A stretch of 12,426 nt of DNA from Dialister sp. CAG:486 (lineage in GTDB: Bacteria > Bacillota > Negativicutes > Veillonellales > Dialisteraceae): contig FR879542.1 of the NCBI GenBank assembly GCA_000434475.1, forward strand, positions 11,358 through 23,783, given 5' to 3'. Position 1 is the first letter of the stretch, and the number at the start of each line of letters is the position of its first letter. A model generated the notes under the pieces. It had not been told where the DNA came from. It did not search any database and saw nothing but the letters and a program-made list of their open reading frames with translations. Positions 6,512 through 12,356 of the stretch are shown in pieces. Made by a program: the position numbers and the translations under genes.

Positions 6512-6517
6512 TATAAT
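6512..6517 (+). promoter_or_regulatory. -10 box of ogt
   Basis: A perfect TATAAT lies 62 bases ahead of the preferred start codon. The -35 region is poor. The ATG at 6516 overlaps this -10 box, so it cannot be the start if this promoter is used. Confidence 0.5.
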
Positions 6518-6578
6518 GAAGAAGCGATACACCCTGTCAGATTCCCCTGCATTTCAAGGTATATTTTCGAGGTATATG

Positions 6579-7112
6579 ATGACATTCATACAGCACTTAG
6601 ACTCCCCACTCGGCGACATCCTCCTCGCAGCGGATGACGTGGGCCTCACCGGCCTTTGGTTCGAGGGGCAGAAATACTTTGCCGCCACTCTCCCGGCAGA
6701 AGTACAGACAAAAGAAACGCCTGCGCTGAGAGAAGGAAGGCGCTGGCTAGACCTGTACTTTGCGGGAAAAGAGCCGAAGACCTCTCCGCCCCTCCATCTC
6801 ATCGGCACTCCGTTTCGCCTTTCCGTATGGAAGATCCTCTCCAAGATCCCCTACGGAAAAACGATGACCTACGGAGACATTGCGCAAAGACTTGCCCAAG
6901 AGCGCGGCCTTCCCCGCCTATCCGCCCGCGCCGTCGGAAGCGCCGTCGGAAGAAATCCCATCTCCCTCATCATCCCCTGCCACCGCGTCATAGGCAGAAA
7001 CGGCCGCCTCACCGGCTACGCTGGAGGCCTTCACCGAAAAGCCTATCTCCTCGCGATGGAGAGAAGACATGGAAATAGGGAGACGTTAGACTTGAAGACT
7101 TCAGACATCTGA
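6579..7112 (+). CDS. ogt: Methylated-DNA-protein cysteine methyltransferase (O6-alkylguanine repair)
   Basis: A suicidal DNA-repair protein that moves alkyl groups from O6-alkylguanine to its own cysteine. Started at ATG 6579 it has 177 residues, usual for Ogt; ATG 6576 is adjacent and the weak CGAGG site (6568-6572) fits 6579 better. The N-terminal half (to ~75) is the variable ribonuclease-like domain. The C-terminal half has FRLSVWKILSKIPYGKTMTYGDIA (winged-helix DNA-binding part, with Arg119 of SARAVGSAVGRNP as the expected arginine finger) and the active site IPCHRV with Cys134. The last ~9 residues (TLDLKTSDI) are encoded by repeat sequence rather than by family-conserved sequence, so the C-terminus has probably been altered. 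It diverges from the TRAP operon. Confidence 0.95.
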   Translation: MTFIQHLDSPLGDILLAADDVGLTGLWFEGQKYFAATLPAEVQTKETPALREGRRWLDLYFAGKEPKTSPPLHLIGTPFRLSVWKILSKIPYGKTMTYGDIAQRLAQERGLPRLSARAVGSAVGRNPISLIIPCHRVIGRNGRLTGYAGGLHRKAYLLAMERRHGNRETLDLKTSDI

Positions 7113-7165
7113 TCTCTGACCTCTGACATCTAATGTCTTCAAGTCTCTAATCCCTAGTCACTAAA
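7088..7165. repeat. Repeat with 12-bp inverted arms overlapping the ogt 3' end
   Basis: AGACTTGAAGAC (7088-7099) and GTCTTCAAGTCT (7135-7146) are perfect inverted repeats around a CTGACATCTGATCTCTGACC-like centre. CTAATCCCTAGTCACTA (7147-7163) follows, the reverse of the heptad module seen elsewhere. The left arm is inside ogt coding sequence. Confidence 0.6.
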
Positions 7166-7183
7166 AACAGAAAGGACTCCACC

Positions 7184-7324
7184 ATGATCCACATTCTCTT
7201 CGTCTGCCACGGACTGAATAACCACAGCACGAACCGCTGCTACATGGAAGCCAACAAACCATGCAACAGCGATTTTTCTTTATCGTTTTTTCCTCTGGCT
7301 GATAGGCGTTCCCATTTTCTTTGA
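7184..7324 (+). pseudogene. Duplicated 5' fragment of the low-molecular-weight phosphatase gene
   Basis: An AAAGGA site and ATG at 7184 start MIHILFVCHG, whose 29 bases (7184-7212) match the start of the intact gene at 8902-8930 with two mismatches. The reading frame then diverges (LNNHSTNRCYMEANKP) before the CRSP motif is complete and stops at 7322, so it encodes no working phosphatase. The similarity ends at 7212; the intact copy begins about 1.7 kb further on, after the nitrilase island. This is best explained as a broken or partially duplicated gene start at an insertion boundary. Confidence 0.65.
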
Positions 7325-7551
7325 CTTTTTGAGAATACGAATGAGCCAGCGAAATTCTTCGTCTGATTCACTCGGCGAATGCCGCAGCAGTCGACAGAAT
7401 GTTGGCTTCCGCCGTCATGATCTGCTCCAAATCATACAGGGGACGCTACACTTCCCCTGCGCTGGCTGCCGCCAGCTACCCTTTTGTGGACTTGCCATCT
7501 GGGGATACCTTGCGTTGCAAGCTGTTCCCAAATGGCAAGTTTCATAAAATA
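7325..7551. other. Structured gene-free stretch, possibly remnant coding sequence on the minus strand
   Basis: No convincing gene. It holds two hairpins: GCTGGC-TGCC-GCCAGC (7461-7476), and a long imperfect inverted repeat with arms 7491-7513 and 7517-7539 around a 3-base loop (outer CTTGCCAT/ATGGCAAG perfect, inner CTTGC/GCAAG perfect). On the minus strand short stretches such as LYDLEQIMTAEANILSTAAA and a basic ending KKSKKMGTPISQRKKR-stop look protein-like but lie in different frames, so this could be a decayed gene end. Confidence 0.35.
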
Positions 7552-7593
7552 TGTTATCTTTTCGATAGCCAATGAAGTATAATGAAGATAACA
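7552..7593 (+). promoter_or_regulatory. Nitrilase promoter with flanking 9-bp inverted repeat
   Basis: TATAAT at 7578-7583 is a perfect -10; the -35 region (TTATCT, 18-base spacer) is weak. TGTTATCTT (7552-7560) and AAGATAACA (7585-7593) are perfect inverted repeats that cover the -35 and the start-site area. That is a natural layout for a dimeric repressor or activator, though no regulator gene is adjacent. Confidence 0.55.
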
Positions 7594-7629
7594 GCAAATC
7601 GAAATTTCTGAAGGAGTGAAATTATCGTT

Positions 7630-8550
7630 ATGAAGGACATCAAAAATACTTGTAAAATCGCATTAGTGCAGGCAGAGCCTGTTATGTTCAACAAAAGCGC
7701 TTCGCTAAAAAAAACGCTTCAATATATTAGTGAAGCCGCGAGCCAAAAACCGGATTTGATTGTTTTTCCGGAGCTGTTTATTCCGGGATACCCTTTTGGA
7801 ATGAATTTTGGTTTTAGCATGGGAAAACGAAGCGAGGAGGGGCGTAAAGACTGGAAACGATATTACGATGCCTCTGTTGTTGCCGGAGAAACGGAGTTTC
7901 AGCAGCTTGCAGAGGCGGCTCAGAAAACTGGAGCATATATCAGCCTTGGCTTTTCCGAGAGAGATGCCGTTAATGGAACGCTTTATAATAGTAATGTCAT
8001 TTTTGAGCCGGATGGATCATACAAGGTGCACAGAAAATTAAAACCGACAGGCTCCGAACGTGTTGTATGGGGGGATGCTGATAAGGGGTACTTCCCTGTT
8101 ACAACAACGCCATGGGGGCCGATCGGCAGTCTGATCTGTTGGGAAAGTTATATGCCGCTTGCTCGTGTGGCTCTTTATCAAAAAGGCATCACGATTTACA
8201 TTTCGCCAAATACCAATGACAACCCAGAGTGGCAGGCTACCATTCAGCACATCGCAATAGAAGGCAAGTGCTACTTTGTTAACGCTGATATGATTATCAG
8301 ACGCAACTCATATCCTTCTGACCTATACGAGAGAGATGTCGTATCACAGCTTCCGGAATTTGCTTGCAGAGGAGGAAGCTGTATTATCGACCCGTATGGG
8401 CATTATTGGACAGAGCCAGTCTGGGATAAAGAAACCATCATCTACGCAGAACTTGACATGAGTTTGCCTATCTCCTGCAAAATGGAGCATGATGTGGTTG
8501 GACATTATGCACGTCCAGATATACTTGAACTAAAAATCAACGATAAATAG
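7630..8550 (+). CDS. Nitrilase (carbon-nitrogen hydrolase superfamily)
   Basis: At 306 residues this is a complete single-domain carbon-nitrogen hydrolase. The catalytic triad is clear: Glu48 in VFPELFIPGYP, Lys136 in VHRKLKPTGSER, and Cys170 in LICWESYMPLAR. The CWE triplet after the nucleophile and the K-L-x-PT-x-x-E-R motif are typical of true nitrilases, which turn nitriles into carboxylic acid plus ammonia, rather than of amidases or N-carbamoylases; EWQATIQHIAIEGKCYFVNA supports this. The natural substrate is unknown. The ATG follows AAGGAG with a long 13-base spacer; no alternative start is in frame. Codon use is visibly A/T-richer than that of ogt, the phosphatase gene or metA, which with the duplicated boundary sequence suggests acquisition by transfer. 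Ammonia released would be usable by the same cell that carries the amt gene nearby. Confidence 0.9.
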   Translation: MKDIKNTCKIALVQAEPVMFNKSASLKKTLQYISEAASQKPDLIVFPELFIPGYPFGMNFGFSMGKRSEEGRKDWKRYYDASVVAGETEFQQLAEAAQKTGAYISLGFSERDAVNGTLYNSNVIFEPDGSYKVHRKLKPTGSERVVWGDADKGYFPVTTTPWGPIGSLICWESYMPLARVALYQKGITIYISPNTNDNPEWQATIQHIAIEGKCYFVNADMIIRRNSYPSDLYERDVVSQLPEFACRGGSCIIDPYGHYWTEPVWDKETIIYAELDMSLPISCKMEHDVVGHYARPDILELKINDK

Positions 8551-8625
8551 TGCAACAATTACAAATTCTAGCTAAATTCTATTTCCCGAGACTGGAAAAA
8601 TAGGAATTGGCAGAGGATAAGCATT

Positions 8626-8835
8626 ATGGAAATAAAAAAAATCCATCAAGATTTTTCAGTATGCAAAGTGATGGATTATTCACTTGTAAACCTAGATGCA
8701 GAATATAGTTTCATTGGGAAAACAGATGAGGAAAAATCTTTGGTATGCATTACCAGTGATGTTCCGCCAAACGTCATTCAACGTGATGATGGCTGGAAAG
8801 GTTTTCGTATTCAGGGGATGATGAATGCAATTTAA
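8626..8835 (+). pseudogene. Truncated ACT-domain protein gene
   Basis: Sixty-nine residues beginning MEIKKIHQDFSVCKVMDYSL, continuing to SFIGKTDEEKSLVCITSDVP and DDGWKGFRIQG. This closely resembles the N-terminal half of small (about 125-135 residue) ACT-domain proteins of Firmicutes, which normally continue after FRIQG with a second ACT-like half (V-L-D-F-S-L-x-G-I-L). Here the frame goes MMNAI-stop instead, so the C-terminal half is missing. An AGAGGA site precedes the ATG. It lies 75 bases after nitrilase in the same direction and has the same A/T-rich character, so it belongs to the same island. Its end marks the approximate right boundary. Confidence 0.6.
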
Positions 8836-8901
8836 GCGGAAAAAGCCTGCCATATGGAGCATTTGAGAAGAAACACAAAGCAAAAACGGAGTGATAAGAA
8901 T

Positions 8902-9375
8902 ATGACCCACATTCTCTTTGTCTGCCACGGCAACATCTGCCGCTCCCCCATGGCGGAATTCATCATGAAAGCGCTCATCCGCAAAGCCGGATGCGAGAAG
9001 GCGATCACCATGGACTCTGTCGCAGCGACCACGGAAGAGATCGGAAACGATATGTACCCGCCCGCCAAGCGTATGCTCACGAAGAAGGGCATCCCCTTCT
9101 CTCCCCGCCGCGCCCGTCTCATCACGGCGTCGGACTATGCCCGTGCAGACTATATCCTCTGCATGGACGAGGAAAACCTCGCCGACCTTGCCCGCCTGAC
9201 GTGCGGCGATCCGGAGAAAAAAGTCTCTCTCCTTCTCTCCTGGGCAGGACGGCGCGCCGAAGTGGCAGATCCGTGGTATACGGGAAATTTCGAGGAGACG
9301 TATGAGGATATCCTCGAAGGCTGTGAAGCGCTGCTGAAAAGCATAAACCGACAAGGTGCTGCCGGCTCTTGGTGA
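8902..9375 (+). CDS. Low-molecular-weight protein-tyrosine-phosphatase
   Basis: At 157 residues this has the family's usual length. The phosphate-binding loop is at the N-terminus: VCHGNICRSP, with nucleophile Cys8 and Arg14 (C-x5-R-S). The general acid is Asp123 in VADPWYTGNF, just after the family's typical low-conservation middle. Such enzymes dephosphorylate protein tyrosines and, in bacteria, often act on kinases of capsule or exopolysaccharide synthesis; no such genes are present here. A relation to arsenate reductases exists, but the DPWY acid motif favours phosphatase. Start ATG 8902 has GGAG 10 bases upstream; upstream in-frame codons (from 8854) belong to the island boundary. The base composition returns to the GC-rich neighbourhood type here. 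Confidence 0.92.
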   Translation: MTHILFVCHGNICRSPMAEFIMKALIRKAGCEKAITMDSVAATTEEIGNDMYPPAKRMLTKKGIPFSPRRARLITASDYARADYILCMDEENLADLARLTCGDPEKKVSLLLSWAGRRAEVADPWYTGNFEETYEDILEGCEALLKSINRQGAAGSW

Positions 9376-9434
9376 ATGCTCGTTTGGCGATCGCTGCCAA
9401 TGGTCTTGCTTGGGATCTGTGATCCGTTTTTCCT

Positions 9435-9678
9435 TTATCCACAGAGTTGTTCACAGTTATTCACAAAACTGTGAATTGCGAAAGCCCCCTCTTCGCAGCT
9501 CCGACAATGAGCTGAATATCGAACTTGTCCATCTTAGATATACACAGAAAATTGTGAATATCTGTGAACAAGTGCGGAATACTCACACAGCCCTCACGGA
9601 AAAGTCCAGATCCTGTCGGACTGTCTCGCCTCCATGTCTTTGTTCACAGCTGTGGATTTTGTGAATAGCCTATTCACA
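9435..9678. other. Cluster of DnaA-box-like sequences (candidate origin or DnaA-binding locus)
   Basis: Within 244 gene-free bases there are two exact matches to TTWTNCACA: TTATCCACA (9435-9443) and TTATTCACA (9457-9465). Single-mismatch sites are at 9447-9455, 9538-9546, 9640-9648 and 9670-9678 on the plus strand, and 9553-9561, 9563-9571 and 9660-9668 on the minus strand. Weaker sites are at 9470-9478 and 9651-9659. Several are arranged head-to-head or tail-to-tail. An A/T-rich stretch (9691-9770) follows directly, as a possible unwinding element. There is no dnaA, dnaN, parA or rep gene in the window. Confidence 0.55.
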
Positions 9679-9690
9679 CCCCGGCGCGCT

Positions 9691-9770
9691 GTTCCATTTT
9701 TTTATAAAACATTCGTCAAGAGGATGTTCGCTCACGTAAAAAAACGAGAAATCAAGAGAAATATAACGAA
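9691..9770. other. A/T-rich stretch next to the DnaA-box cluster
   Basis: Contains TTTTTTTATAAAAC, then GTAAAAAAACGAGAAATCAA and AGAAATATAAC. It is clearly A/T-richer than its surroundings and lies 13 bases after the last box. It could serve as a DNA-unwinding element if the cluster is an origin. No ORF of interest. Confidence 0.35.
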
Positions 9771-9834
9771 TGAGCGAGAGACAAAGGAGCACCCCCTGTC
9801 CGCGTTGCGTGGATATCGGGGGGGGGGAGATGCG

Positions 9835-10060
9835 TGACTAGTAGCTAGTGGCTAGGGATTAGGGATTAGAAATCTCAAGTGACTTGTGACTAAGAGACTA
9901 GGAGACATCAGGCTCCCGTATCGTCATTTCGAGCGCAAGCGAGAAATCTTTGTCATTCGCGGTCAGGCGGACAATGTTTGGAAAGTTCAAAACGGGAAAC
10001 CTGCTATCAAGAGACCTTCGGGCATCGCTATTATTTATACTTCGCGGCACGTCCCATAGG
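9835..10060 (+). repeat. Composite intergenic repeat, copy 5
   Basis: GTGACTAGTAGCTAGTGGC and TAGGGAT heptads lead into TCTCAAGTGACTTGTGAC, then CGTCATTTCGAGCGCAAGCG (an inverted-repeat block related to 4838-4860), and ACCTTCGGGCATCGCTATTA followed by TTATACTTCGCGGC (10014-10047). This is the same module order as copies 2 and 6, with an extra TTTCGAGCG block. It is preceded by a nine-G run (9820-9828), as at the window's first base. Confidence 0.7.
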
Positions 10061-10086
10061 CTAAGTTTGAAAGCAGGGATAAAGAT

Positions 10087-10293
10087 TAGTGGCTAGGGAT
10101 TAGTGGCTAGGGATTAGGAGTCTCAAGTGACTGGTGACTGGAATGCCAGCTCATGGCATCGCCATTATTTATACTCTGCGGCGCTTCTTTTTTATGCGCC
10201 GCACCACCCCCGTTGAACCCGCTAAACCTGTTGAACCCGCTAAACCTCTTTCGCACGTAATCAAAGGGCACCTCGCCCCACGGGCTAACCCCA
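10087..10293 (+). repeat. Composite intergenic repeat, copy 6 (most complete)
   Basis: All modules in order: GTGGCTAGGGATTA units (10088-10119), TCTCAAGTGACTGGTGACTG, GGCATCGCC then ATTATTTATACTCTGCGGCG, the hairpin GCGGCGC/GCGCCGC (10178-10184, 10196-10202), ACCACCCCCGTT, two tandem GTTGAACCCGCTAAACC units (10212-10245), and the ATCAAAGGGCACCTCGCCCC block ending CGGGCTAACC. It abuts the amt terminator and is a good reference copy for searches. Confidence 0.75.
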
Positions 10294-10297
10294 AGCC

Positions 10298-10330
10298 AAA
10301 AAGAGCAGCGACGTGGTCGCTGCTCTTTTT
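10298..10330. terminator. Terminator after the amt gene (bidirectional)
   Basis: AAAAAGAGCAGCGAC and GTCGCTGCTCTTTTT form a perfect 15-bp stem with a 3-base loop and a U-run on each strand. It lies 18 bases past the amt stop and separates that gene from the repeat region. Confidence 0.92.
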
Positions 10331-10348
10331 GCATGCTATATGGATTTC

Positions 10349-12163
10349 TTATTTCTTTTCTTCTTCGATGGGATAGTCCTGCAGAGCATCGTATCCTTCT
10401 TCACCGGTGCGGATCTTTACCGCATTGTCAATGGTGGAGACAAAGACCTTGCCATCGCCATACTTGCCGGTGTAGAGAGCCTTCTTCGCTACCTCGATGA
10501 TGGTGCGGGGAGAGATCTTGGATACCACGATGTCGATGCGGACCTTTGGCAGAAGCTTTGCCGAGACGGCAGCGCCGCGGTACATCTGCGTCTGTCCTTT
10601 TTCGAGACCGTAGCCCAGTGCTTTCGTGACGGTCATGCCCGTGATGCCGATGGCTTCCATGGCAGCCTTCAGGATCTCGAAGCGTTTATCCGAAGTAATG
10701 ATCGTGACGCAGTAGAGGCGGTGTCCATCGGTCGGCAGTTCTTTCGGCACGATCTTTTCTGCTTCCGCTTTCTTTTCTTCCGCAAGCGGTACTTCGACGG
10801 CCTCTTTCGGCGCCTTGCCTGCTTCCAGTGCTTCGGCGGTGGTGTCCGGCGCCATCATGAAGTCTGCATACGCAGAGACGAGACCGTGTTCTTCGAAGTC
10901 AAGGCCATTGATCTCTTCTTCACGGGTGACGCGAAGACCATTCGTGGCTTTGATGATGCGGAATACAATGTTTATCGCAACGAATACGTAGAGGGCTACA
11001 ACGGCAACGCCGAGGATCTGGATCATGAGGAAATGCGGATCTCCTGTGTAGAGAAGACCGTCCTTGACAGAGAAGACGCCGGTCAGGATGGTGCCGAGTG
11101 CGCCGCACACGCCGTGGGCGGAGATGGCGCCGACAGGGTCATCGATCTTCAGCTTCTGATCGACGAATTCGACCGCATAGACGATCGCGATGCCGGCGAT
11201 GACGCCGATCCAGAAGGAACCGGCCACGGAAACGACATCCGTGCCTGCGGTGATGGCTACGAGACCGGCAAGACCGCCGTTCAGTGTCATAGAAACATCC
11301 GGTTTGCCATATTTCACCCAGGTGAGAAGCATGGTGGTGACAGCACCGGCAGCGGCTGCCATATTCGTGGTGACCATGATGCTGGCAACGGAGAGGATCG
11401 TATCATCGCCGGTCATGGAAACGGTGGAGCCGCCATTGAATCCGAACCAGCCCATCCACAGGATGAACATGCCAAGGCAGGCAAGAGTGATGGAGTGACC
11501 GGGGATCGCATTGACGCTGCCATCCTTATTGTACTTGCCAATTCTTGGTCCAAGCAGAGAGGCACCGACCAGAGCGCAGACGCCGCCGACCATGTGTACA
11601 CAGGTGGATCCGGCGAAGTCATGGAAGCCGAGCTCGGAGAGCCAGCCGCCGCCCCAGATCCAGTGTCCGGAGATCGGATAGATCAGGAGAGAGATCAAAA
11701 CGGAATAGATGCAGTAGGAGGAGAATTTCGTACGTTCTGCCATCGCGCCGGAGACGATCGTCGCAGCGGTCGCACAGAAGACGGTCTGGAAGAAGAGGTA
11801 GACCAGCGGAGGATAGCCTGCATCGCCGGTGTCATAGTGAGTGACGAAGAAATCCGGCGTGCCGATAATGCCGCCGATGTCTTCCCCGAACATGAGACCG
11901 AAGCCCAAGACCCAGAAAACGATGGTGCCAAGCGCAAAGTCCATGAAATTCTTCATGACGATATTGCCTGCATTCTTTGCTCTCGTGAGCCCAGTCTCCA
12001 CCATCGCAAATCCCGGCTGCATGAAGAATACCAGGATAGCCCCCAGCAGTGTCCAGGTCGTATCCGCAGAGGAGTACTTTCCCTCCGCATCCGCCGCCAT
12101 AATCATGGTCGGCGTGCACAAGGCCGCCGCCAGGAGCGGCCATTTGGCTAAAATTTTTCTCAT
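10349..12163 (-). CDS. amtB: Ammonium transporter fused to a PII-like signalling domain
   Basis: 604 residues from ATG 12163, which has a GAAGGG site ~10 bases upstream; the GTG three codons earlier is too close to that site. Residues 1-24 form a signal peptide (ending TMIMA-ADA). Residues ~33-405 are a complete Amt channel: FFQTVFC (Phe125/Phe129), Asp182, the twin histidines His190 (STCVHMVGG) and His350 (ISAHGVCG), and GWFGFNGGS (Phe242, Ser246). An acidic, Ala/Glu/Lys-rich linker (~420-478) leads to a PII domain (481-604) with GITGMTVTKALGYG, the T-loop MYRGAAVSAKLLPK, and the B-loop TGKYGDGKVF. In the T-loop, Tyr528 equals GlnB Tyr46, but the uridylylated Tyr51 is Val533 and Gln39 is Glu521; Lys540 (Lys58) is kept. 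Fusion should tether the PII gate to the pore. It is monocistronic in the window. Confidence 0.95.
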   Translation of the reverse strand: MRKILAKWPLLAAALCTPTMIMAADAEGKYSSADTTWTLLGAILVFFMQPGFAMVETGLTRAKNAGNIVMKNFMDFALGTIVFWVLGFGLMFGEDIGGIIGTPDFFVTHYDTGDAGYPPLVYLFFQTVFCATAATIVSGAMAERTKFSSYCIYSVLISLLIYPISGHWIWGGGWLSELGFHDFAGSTCVHMVGGVCALVGASLLGPRIGKYNKDGSVNAIPGHSITLACLGMFILWMGWFGFNGGSTVSMTGDDTILSVASIMVTTNMAAAAGAVTTMLLTWVKYGKPDVSMTLNGGLAGLVAITAGTDVVSVAGSFWIGVIAGIAIVYAVEFVDQKLKIDDPVGAISAHGVCGALGTILTGVFSVKDGLLYTGDPHFLMIQILGVAVVALYVFVAINIVFRIIKATNGLRVTREEEINGLDFEEHGLVSAYADFMMAPDTTAEALEAGKAPKEAVEVPLAEEKKAEAEKIVPKELPTDGHRLYCVTIITSDKRFEILKAAMEAIGITGMTVTKALGYGLEKGQTQMYRGAAVSAKLLPKVRIDIVVSKISPRTIIEVAKKALYTGKYGDGKVFVSTIDNAVKIRTGEEGYDALQDYPIEEEKK

Positions 12164-12215
12164 TTTTACCACACCCTTCTAAAAAAAGAAATAAGAATTT
12201 TCCCGTACATAGAGA

Positions 12216-12239
12216 AAGCCCGGACCTATGTCCGGGCTT
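12216..12239. other. Strong hairpin in the amtB leader
   Basis: AAGCCCGGAC - CTAT - GTCCGGGCTT, a 10-bp GC-rich stem between the leader terminator and the start codon. No U-run follows on the minus strand (TCTCTATG), so it is not a standard terminator. It may stabilise the mRNA 5' end or form part of a larger fold. Confidence 0.6.
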
Positions 12240-12252
12240 CATTGTCCAAAAG

Positions 12253-12292
12253 AAAAAGTCTCGATGCCCCTGCATCAAGACCTCTTTGTCCT
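12253..12292 (-). terminator. Attenuator-like terminator in the amtB leader with competing small hairpin
   Basis: On the minus strand GTCTTGATGC pairs with GCATCGAGAC (one G-U) around AGGG and is followed by TTTTTCTTTT. It lies downstream of the promoter and upstream of the gene, so it can stop leader transcription. A competing hairpin AGGAC-AAAGAG-GTCTT (12292-12277) shares the terminator's first five bases. Its six-base loop has A at 1 and G at 4, as in ANTAR-bound RNAs. The usual partner hairpin upstream was not found. Confidence 0.6.
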
Positions 12293-12327
12293 CTGTGTAC
12301 TTGTCATTCATTGCTGAATATGCAGAT

Positions 12328-12356
12328 ATGATAACGCTAAGAGACGCCGCCGTCAA
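12328..12356 (-). promoter_or_regulatory. Promoter of amtB
   Basis: On the minus strand TTGACG (12356-12351) and TATCAT (12333-12328) are separated by 17 bases. The start near 12321 gives a leader of about 158 bases. The remaining bases to 12426 show no gene. Confidence 0.75.

Noticed and set aside
6057..6585. Two minus-strand ORFs upstream of dctP
   Set aside because: They are translations of the T-box leader (stem I, core and terminator), not proteins.
9356..9664. 102-residue ORF over the DnaA-box cluster
   Set aside because: No ribosome site, no family resemblance, and it overlaps the phosphatase gene end in another frame.
9660..9678. Rex or CRP operator at TGTGAATAGCCTATTCACA
   Set aside because: Spacing between half-sites fits neither Rex nor CRP consensus, there is no gene to control nearby, and the half-sites match the other DnaA-box-like sites around it.
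10313..12151. 612-residue plus-strand ORF across amtB
   Set aside because: Antisense shadow of the Amt-PII gene; composition is Asp/Arg/His-rich and no motif is recognisable.
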